A DNA stretch of 11,819 bases from Planctomycetota bacterium (GTDB lineage: Bacteria > Planctomycetota > UBA1135 > UBA2386), in assembly GCA_003235605.1 (NCBI GenBank), contig QJVU01000711.1:1-11819 (forward strand), written 5' to 3'. The position numbers and the translations under genes were made by a program. The first letter of the stretch is position 1. The number at the start of each line of letters is the position of its first letter. The notes beneath the pieces were generated by a model that was not told the DNA's origin, ran no database searches, and saw nothing but the letters and a program-made list of their open reading frames with translations. Below, one piece after another: positions 7,802-11,819 of the stretch.

Positions 7802-7830
7802 AGCATAGATCAGCATCCTCTCGAGGCCAA
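7802..7830 (-). promoter_or_regulatory. Candidate sigma-70 promoter of the DUF1579/helical-repeat operon
   Basis: Minus strand: -35 TTGGCC (7830-7825), exactly 17 bp spacer, -10 TATGCT (7807-7802); four of six matches each. Predicted start near 7795 gives a leader of about 43 nt to ATG 7752. It lies in the 241-bp divergent region 7753-7993. In the rest of that region I see no convincing promoter for the plus-strand gene, only A-rich (7864-7871) and T-rich (7906-7911) patches. Confidence 0.4.
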
Positions 7831-7993
7831 TGGTCCAACATCCGGTGCTGTTTTGCGGGGGGAAGAAAAAAGGGTCGAGGCGCCGCTGCCAAGGTCACGT
7901 GGACGTTTTTTCAGGATGAGGCTGCTGCCGGCCGTGACCGGCTCGCGATGATCCGGTCTTTTCTCGGGGTTGCCCGCGACCAGAGGACGTTTC

Positions 7994-8596
7994 ATGTTGA
8001 GGAAGACCCTGCTCATCTGCGCCACCCTCATCGGGCTGCTGCTGGGGGTTGGCTTCCTGCTGCCCTCGGACCCGAATGTCGAGCGGTCGATCGTGATTGA
8101 TGCTCCCCACACCGCCATCTACCCCACGATCGCCACTTTGAAGACCTGGCCGTACTGGACCGCGTGGAGCCGTGAGCAGGACCCGGACTGCAAGTGGTCC
8201 TTCGAAGGCCCCGACACGGGTGCCGGCGCCGTGATGAAGTGGGATGGCAAGACCCACATGAAAGGCACCCTGTCCATCGACACTGCTGACCCCGCCACCG
8301 GCGTCGAGTACACGCTGCAGCTGGAGGACATGAAGCCGGTCAAGGGCAGCTTGACCCTCGCTGCCGAGGGTGCGGCAACGAAGGTGACCTGGCGCTATCA
8401 CGGCAAGTCGGACGGTATGCCCTGGAGCAACTGGATGAAGTTGTTGGTGATCGAACCAATCATCGGAAGGTCCTTCGACACGGGTCTCACGGGCCTGAAG
8501 ACACGGATCGAAGCAGCGCCGGTTCGGAAGGAAGACGGCCGGGCGGTGGAGGCCAGCGCCGGGAAAGACAAGAAGCAGGACACGAAGAAGGAGTAG
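7994..8596 (+). CDS. Membrane-anchored SRPBCC (polyketide cyclase-like) protein
   Basis: 200 aa from ATG 7994, with AGAGGA 6 nt upstream (7982-7987). One hydrophobic anchor, residues 5-23 (TLLICATLIGLLLGVGF), is followed by LPSDPNVERSIVIDAP, the usual entry into the START/SRPBCC fold in this family. The fold continues to about 175, with WPYWTAWSREQDPD, a small-residue turn GAGAVMKWDG, the TKVTWRYHG strand and the C-terminal helix GRSFDTGLTGLKTRIE. SRPBCC proteins bind hydrophobic ligands in a deep cavity; the ligand here cannot be read from sequence. Residues 176-200 form a Lys/Glu/Asp-rich, probably disordered tail. The GNAT gene follows after 10 bp, so the two are likely co-transcribed. Confidence 0.87.
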   Translation: MLRKTLLICATLIGLLLGVGFLLPSDPNVERSIVIDAPHTAIYPTIATLKTWPYWTAWSREQDPDCKWSFEGPDTGAGAVMKWDGKTHMKGTLSIDTADPATGVEYTLQLEDMKPVKGSLTLAAEGAATKVTWRYHGKSDGMPWSNWMKLLVIEPIIGRSFDTGLTGLKTRIEAAPVRKEDGRAVEASAGKDKKQDTKKE

Positions 8597-8606
8597 CCAG
8601 GACGTC

Positions 8607-9140
8607 ATGTACCTGGAGGCGGGGCAGGCTACCATCCGCGACTTCCGTCCCGAGGATGCCGAAGCCCTTGCACGAACGGCCAACGACCGTCTGATCTGGA
8701 GGAACCTCCGCGATCGCTTCCCGCACCCCTACACCGTTCAGAACGCCCGGGAGTTCCTCGGCGGAGGCTCTGGATCCCGTGGTCTCGGAGGTCGAGCCTT
8801 CGCCATCGAAGTCGACGGCAGGATGGCGGGGGGAATCGGCTACATGCCCGGGGAGGACGTCTACCGACGCAGCGTGGAGATCGGCTTCTGGCTGGGGCGC
8901 CGCTTCTGGAACCGCGGCATCGCAACGGCAGCGGTCAGCAGGTTCACGGAGTGGCTCTTTGCATCCGATCGGGAGCTGTTGCGCATCCACGCCGGGGTCT
9001 TCCACTGGAACCCGGCCTCCATGCGCGTGCTGACCAAGGCAGGGTTCCTGTTCGAGGGGCGGCTGCGCAGCGCAGCGTTCAAGGACGATCAGGTGGTGGA
9101 CCTCCTGGTGTTCGCGCGCACCCGGGTGCGGGGTCCCTAG
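8607..9140 (+). CDS. GNAT family N-acetyltransferase, RimJ/RimL type
   Basis: 177 aa, cytoplasmic. Transfers acetyl from acetyl-CoA to an amine; the substrate is unknown (protein N-termini, aminoglycosides and small amines all occur in this group). The N-terminal strand IRDFRPEDAEAL (10-21), the central VEIGFWLGRRFWNRGIATAAV (90-110) with the R/Q-x-x-G-x-A pyrophosphate-binding loop at 99-106, and NPASMRVLTKAGFLFEGRLR (135-154) are characteristic of RimJ/RimL-like members. AGGA at 8599-8602 lies 4 nt before the ATG, and a stronger AAGGAG (8588-8593) lies inside the end of the upstream SRPBCC gene, suggesting coupled translation. Its stop overlaps the stop of the convergent acyltransferase gene. 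Confidence 0.92.
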   Translation: MYLEAGQATIRDFRPEDAEALARTANDRLIWRNLRDRFPHPYTVQNAREFLGGGSGSRGLGGRAFAIEVDGRMAGGIGYMPGEDVYRRSVEIGFWLGRRFWNRGIATAAVSRFTEWLFASDRELLRIHAGVFHWNPASMRVLTKAGFLFEGRLRSAAFKDDQVVDLLVFARTRVRGP

Positions 9141-9143
9141 GGA
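9134..9143. other. Palindrome shared by two convergent stop codons
   Basis: TCCCTAGGGA is a perfect 10-bp palindrome. Its central CTAG (9137-9140) contains the TAG stop of the plus-strand GNAT gene (9138-9140) and the TAG stop of the minus-strand acyltransferase gene (9139-9137), so the genes overlap by 4 bp. There is no T-tract, so it is not a classical terminator. Confidence 0.6.
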
Positions 9144-9937
9144 ACGGGCTCTGACCAGTCCCGCTCGACCCCCATGTGCTCGAAGGCTCGCGCCTCGTCG
9201 CGCAGCAGCGCTACCCGGATCTGTTCCGTTGTCGCCTCGAGGTCTGCCTCCGTGGCTTCCGGCGCGACGAACAGCGGTTTGCCGTAGGTGATCACCACGC
9301 GCGCCCGGAGCTTCGGGATCGTGAACTGGTCCCAGCTCCGAAGATGCCAGGCGCGGTCTGCCGCCACCGCCAGCGTCAGGATCGGCAGGCCGGTCTCTCG
9401 GGCAAGCCAGGCGAGGCCGATGTTGACCACGTGACGGGGACCGCGGGGGCCGTCGGGGGTGATCACCACCGTCTGGCCGCAACGTAGCTGCTCGCGCATC
9501 TCCCGCAGGGCTCGCGTGGCCTGCCGGTTGGTGGACCCGCGAATCACGAAGTAGCCGTTGCGCCGCAACATCTCCTGCACCAGGGCACCGTCGTCGCTGG
9601 GCGAGACCAGGACCTGGGCGCCCATGTTCCTGTGCAAGGGCAGCGCGGGGAGCATGCGACCGTGCCACATCGCCACCAGGGCTCCGGTGGTGGACCATGC
9701 CCGCTCCAGGTTCGCCCAGCCCAGCCGTTCCACGCGCCAGCTGGCGGCGAGCGCCCGCAGCACGGGGGGAGCCATCAGCTCCATCAGCTTGCGGCCCAGC
9801 TCCCGGCGCAGGATCCGGTAGCGGCGCCGCCAAGGCGCGTTGCGACCCTGACGGTCACGGTCCTCGGCCAGGCGCCGTCGTTCCTCGGCGCGACGGTCGC
9901 GCTCGCGCACGGTCAGGGTGGGGGACATCACGCTCAT
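9137..9937 (-). CDS. DUF374 family lysophospholipid acyltransferase
   Basis: 266 aa from ATG 9937 (ATG 9928 is equally possible; neither has a strong ribosome site). DUF374 proteins belong to the lysophospholipid acyltransferase superfamily and are thought to acylate lipid A or phospholipid at the inner membrane. Visible motifs: WHGRMLP (91-97, His92 in the catalytic-His position), SPSDDGALVQEML (112-124), YFVIRGSTNRQATRAL (129-144) and ITPDGPRGPRHVV (159-171). The C-terminal part has the expected LAWLARETGLPILTLAVAADRAW region. Residues 9-46 form an Arg/Glu-rich extension (RERDRRAEERRRLAEDRDR) longer than is usual for the family and probably cytoplasmic. It stands alone, convergent with GNAT and divergent from the membrane protein gene. 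Confidence 0.92.
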   Translation of the reverse strand: MSVMSPTLTVRERDRRAEERRRLAEDRDRQGRNAPWRRRYRILRRELGRKLMELMAPPVLRALAASWRVERLGWANLERAWSTTGALVAMWHGRMLPALPLHRNMGAQVLVSPSDDGALVQEMLRRNGYFVIRGSTNRQATRALREMREQLRCGQTVVITPDGPRGPRHVVNIGLAWLARETGLPILTLAVAADRAWHLRSWDQFTIPKLRARVVITYGKPLFVAPEATEADLEATTEQIRVALLRDEARAFEHMGVERDWSEPVP

Positions 9938-9970
9938 CGTAGGCCCGTCCAGCGGCGGGTGTAAGGGGTT

Positions 9971-9999
9971 TTGCCACCGCACGGCTCGGGGACTACCCT
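9971..9999 (+). promoter_or_regulatory. Candidate sigma-70 promoter for the membrane protein/beta-helix operon
   Basis: -35 TTGCCA (9971-9976, five of six), 17-bp spacer, -10 TACCCT (9994-9999, three of six). Transcription would start near 10006, leaving about 83 nt before ATG 10089. The good -35 and exact spacing argue for it, the weak -10 against. Confidence 0.3.
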
Positions 10000-10002
10000 T
10001 GC

Positions 10003-10092
10003 ATGGCCGAGTCCGGCGAGATGATGGTGACCGCTGCTCGTCCAGTCCAGCGTATGGACAGGTGGAGCCGGACCGCGCGACCGGACACATGA
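10003..10092 (+). CDS. Possible 29-residue leader ORF overlapping the next start (ATGA)
   Basis: ATG 10003 opens 29 codons (MAESGEMMVTAARPVQRMDR...RPDT) and ends at TGA 10090-10092, which overlaps ATG 10089 of the membrane protein gene as ATGA. The downstream gene lacks a well-placed Shine-Dalgarno site, so ribosomes terminating here could re-initiate on it. GGGGA at 9987-9991 is a weak ribosome site. If the promoter at 9971-9999 is real, ATG 10021 or 10024 would be the usable start. The overlap could be chance. Confidence 0.25.
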   Translation: MAESGEMMVTAARPVQRMDRWSRTARPDT

Positions 10093-10751
10093 CCGACCTG
10101 TACCCGAGCCGGCACAAGTTGCCCGTGGGACTGAAGGTGGCCTATACGGTCTTCATGGCCGTGTGGGTCCCCTCGTACTGGATGGCCTACGGCCCGACCA
10201 ACTTCCTGTACTTCTGCGACATCGCCTTGTTCGTGACGCTGTTCGCAATCTGGAGGGAGAGCCCGCTTCTCGCCAGTGCTCCCGCGGTAGGCATCATCAT
10301 CCCGCAGATCCTGTGGTGCGCGGACTTCCTGTGTGGTCTGTTCGGCTACTTCCCGCTGAACATGACGAACTACATGTTCCAGCACAACGGCTGGGTCGAG
10401 CTCTACTTTGACGCACTGTCGTTCTTCCACGTCTGGCTGCCGTTGCTGCTGATCTACCTGGTCGCAAAGCTGGGTTACGACCGGCGCGCGCTGCGACTCT
10501 GGACGGTCGCCGCCTGGATCCTGTTGACTACCTGCTACCTGTGGATGCCGCCCCCGCCGGAGCCTGTCCACGAGGCTGGCGCACGGCAAGTGCCGGTGAA
10601 CATCAACTACGTCTACGGGCTCAAGAACGACGCGCCCCAGGCCTTCATGCACCCCGATGTGTGGTTCGCCTTGCTGATGGCGGGCATGCCGGTGCTGATC
10701 TTCCTGCCCACCCACTGGGCGCTGGAGAAATGGCGCGGCGACTCCAAGTGA
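10089..10751 (+). CDS. Conserved polytopic membrane protein of unknown function
   Basis: 220 aa with about six hydrophobic segments near 14-31, 37-55, 59-82, 108-127, 136-152 and 190-209. It resembles an unnamed membrane protein family that I recall from Planctomycetota and Bacteroidota, with signature-like stretches YGPTNFLYFCDIALF (34-48), LARTG-type replacement KLGYDRRAL (127-135) and NINYVYG (171-177). The family has no assigned function. His101-region residues (QHNGW, FFHVW) could bind a ligand, but this is speculation. ATG 10089 is chosen because hydrophobic sequence follows soon after; there is no good ribosome site, and the frame is open upstream to 9918. The stop TGA overlaps the next gene's GTG start (GTGA), which indicates translational coupling. 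Confidence 0.8.
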   Translation: MTDLYPSRHKLPVGLKVAYTVFMAVWVPSYWMAYGPTNFLYFCDIALFVTLFAIWRESPLLASAPAVGIIIPQILWCADFLCGLFGYFPLNMTNYMFQHNGWVELYFDALSFFHVWLPLLLIYLVAKLGYDRRALRLWTVAAWILLTTCYLWMPPPPEPVHEAGARQVPVNINYVYGLKNDAPQAFMHPDVWFALLMAGMPVLIFLPTHWALEKWRGDSK

Positions 10752-11819
10752 CGGGCCTGCTCGAGCTCACGGTCCTGGCGCTCGTGATGCTCGCTGGCTC
10801 GCCCCCGGCCCAGCCACCTTTGCCAGAGATCCTGGTTACCGCGGACGACACCCGCATCGACAGGAGCTGTCGAGTCCGCATCCCCGAGGGGACGGTGATC
10901 CAGGACCGGAACAACGACGGCGCGCTGCACATCCGGGCCGATGACATCCGCGTCGAATTCGCCCAGGGTAGCACGCTGCGCGGGGCAACCCAGGAGACCT
11001 CGGCGGACGGGTTCGTCGGCGTGGGCATCCGCCTGGATGGTCATGCGGGCGTAACCATCCGGAACGCTCGCGTGCACGGCTACAAGGTGGGCATGTACCT
11101 GGCCCGCGCCGAGGGTGTGGTGGTGGAGGCCTGCGATGTCTCCGACAACTACCGGCAGCGACTCCGCTCCACCCCCCGCCGCGAGGACGCCGGTGACTGG
11201 CTGCATCCCCATGACAACGACGACGGCCAGTGGCGGCAACACTACGGGGCAGGACTCTACGTTGAGCGGTCGAAGCGAGTGACCGTCCGGAAGGTGCGCG
11301 CCCGTCGGGGACAGAACGGCATTGTCTTGGACCGCGTCGAGGATTCGTTCGTCTACGACAACGACTGTTCGTTCCTCTCCGGCTGGGGGCTCGCCCTCTG
11401 GCGCAGCAACGGCAACACCATCACCCGCAACGCCTTCGACTTCTGCGTTCGCGGCTACAGCCACGGTGTCTACAACCGCGGCCAGGATTCCGCGGGCATC
11501 CTGATGTTCGAGCAGTGCTGCCGCAACGTGATCGCCGAAAACTCCGCCACCCATGGTGGCGACGGCCTGTTTGGCCACGCCGGTGGCGAGGCACTGGGGC
11601 AGGTTCGGGCCAGGACCAGGGATTTCGACTACCGTCGCCGCGGCAACAACGACAACCTGATCCAGGCCAACGATCTCTCGTACGCCGCCGCCCACGGTCT
11701 CGAGATGACCTTCAGCTTCGGCAACCAGATCCATGGGAACCGCCTGGTGGACAATGCCATCTGCGGGATCTGGGCCGGCTACTCCCAGGAGACCTACATC
11801 GTCAACAACTCCATTCGCA
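10748..11819 (+). CDS. Secreted right-handed parallel beta-helix (NosD/pectate-lyase-like) protein, 3' end cut by window edge
   Basis: Open from GTG 10748 to the window end (357 codons plus one base). A short signal peptide (LLELTVLALVMLAGSPPAQ, about residues 4-22) precedes repeated beta-helix coils with Asn/Gly/Asp turns: IRVEFAQGSTLRG, VTIRNARVHGYKVGMYL, VVVEACDVSDN, VTVRKVRARRGQNGIVL, SFVYDNDCSF, GNTITRNAF, NVIAENSATHGGDGLF, DNLIQANDLS, NQIHGNRLVDNAICGIW. Particularly conserved-looking is GYSHGVYNRGQDSAGILMF (236-254), which I recall from a group of planctomycete and acidobacterial proteins of unknown role. The fold is used by polysaccharide lyases and by the NosD copper-site factor; no lyase catalytic set can be assigned. 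About 150 nt downstream of the start, the frame gains strong codon regularity, supporting it against the antisense frame 10613-11734. It overlaps the membrane protein stop by 4 bp, so both are probably made together. Confidence 0.88.
   Translation, partial: MTGLLELTVLALVMLAGSPPAQPPLPEILVTADDTRIDRSCRVRIPEGTVIQDRNNDGALHIRADDIRVEFAQGSTLRGATQETSADGFVGVGIRLDGHAGVTIRNARVHGYKVGMYLARAEGVVVEACDVSDNYRQRLRSTPRREDAGDWLHPHDNDDGQWRQHYGAGLYVERSKRVTVRKVRARRGQNGIVLDRVEDSFVYDNDCSFLSGWGLALWRSNGNTITRNAFDFCVRGYSHGVYNRGQDSAGILMFEQCCRNVIAENSATHGGDGLFGHAGGEALGQVRARTRDFDYRRRGNNDNLIQANDLSYAAAHGLEMTFSFGNQIHGNRLVDNAICGIWAGYSQETYIVNNSIR

Noticed and set aside
7707..7898. A 63-codon minus-strand ORF over the start of the DUF1579 gene
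   Set aside because: It overlaps the signal peptide of the supported lipoprotein in another frame and contains no domain.
7920..7945. Short inverted repeat GCCGG...CCGGC upstream of the SRPBCC gene
   Set aside because: A 5-bp stem in GC-rich DNA is expected by chance, and nothing places it as an operator.
10613..11734. A 373-codon minus-strand frame opposite the beta-helix gene
   Set aside because: The plus-strand frame shows signal peptide, beta-helix coils and coupling to the gene before it. The antisense product is Val/Ala-rich with no recognisable domain.
1..11819. Mobile element, CRISPR, tRNA/rRNA or defence island
   Set aside because: No transposase, integrase, terminal repeats, spacer array, RNA-gene-like stretch or defence-associated domain was seen. 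Composition looks even across the window.

Overview
The window is a GC-rich stretch of a diderm bacterial chromosome with ten protein-coding genes, two of them cut by the window edges. No RNA genes, CRISPR array, insertion sequence or phage genes were seen. The most likely host is a member of Planctomycetota. The ClpC N-terminus has the planctomycete-like form, several genes encode exported proteins of types common in that phylum (octaheme cytochrome with TPRs, helical-repeat proteins, DUF1579 lipoprotein, NosD-like beta-helix protein), and a DUF374 acyltransferase implies an outer membrane. This assignment is an inference from protein style, not from a marker gene.

Layout. 1-2072 (-) is the 5' part of clpC. 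A 221-bp divergent intergenic region holds promoter- and operator-like signals. 2294-4498 (+) encodes a lipoprotein octaheme cytochrome with HEAT-like and TPR repeats. 4682-6064 (+) encodes an exported protein with three related helical modules joined by Arg/Glu-rich linkers; one linker is coded by a 15-bp minisatellite. It converges, 3 bp apart, on a two-gene minus-strand operon: a DUF1579 lipoprotein (7153-7752) followed by a secreted helical-repeat protein (6068-7129). Divergent from that operon is a plus-strand pair, a membrane-anchored SRPBCC protein (7994-8596) and a RimJ/RimL-like GNAT acetyltransferase (8607-9140). The GNAT gene overlaps the convergent DUF374 lysophospholipid acyltransferase (9137-9937, -) by 4 bp, at a palindrome containing both stop codons. 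Divergent again is a coupled plus-strand pair: a six-segment membrane protein (10089-10751) and a beta-helix protein (10748 to the window end), joined by a GTGA overlap and possibly preceded by a 29-codon leader ORF joined by an ATGA overlap.

How the genes relate. The only well-understood activities are ClpC (cytoplasmic protein quality control) and, by family, the acyltransferase (lipid A or phospholipid acylation). Most other products carry export signals or membrane segments, so this is mainly a cell-envelope neighbourhood. It reads as a series of short, alternating operons rather than one pathway. I see no defence island or obvious biosynthetic cluster. The least ordinary items are the three-module RE-linker protein with its minisatellite, the octaheme/HEAT/TPR fusion, and the coupled membrane protein/beta-helix operon. 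Many long open frames overlie these genes on other strands or frames (one of over 700 codons opposite clpC); they are by-products of high GC and were left out.
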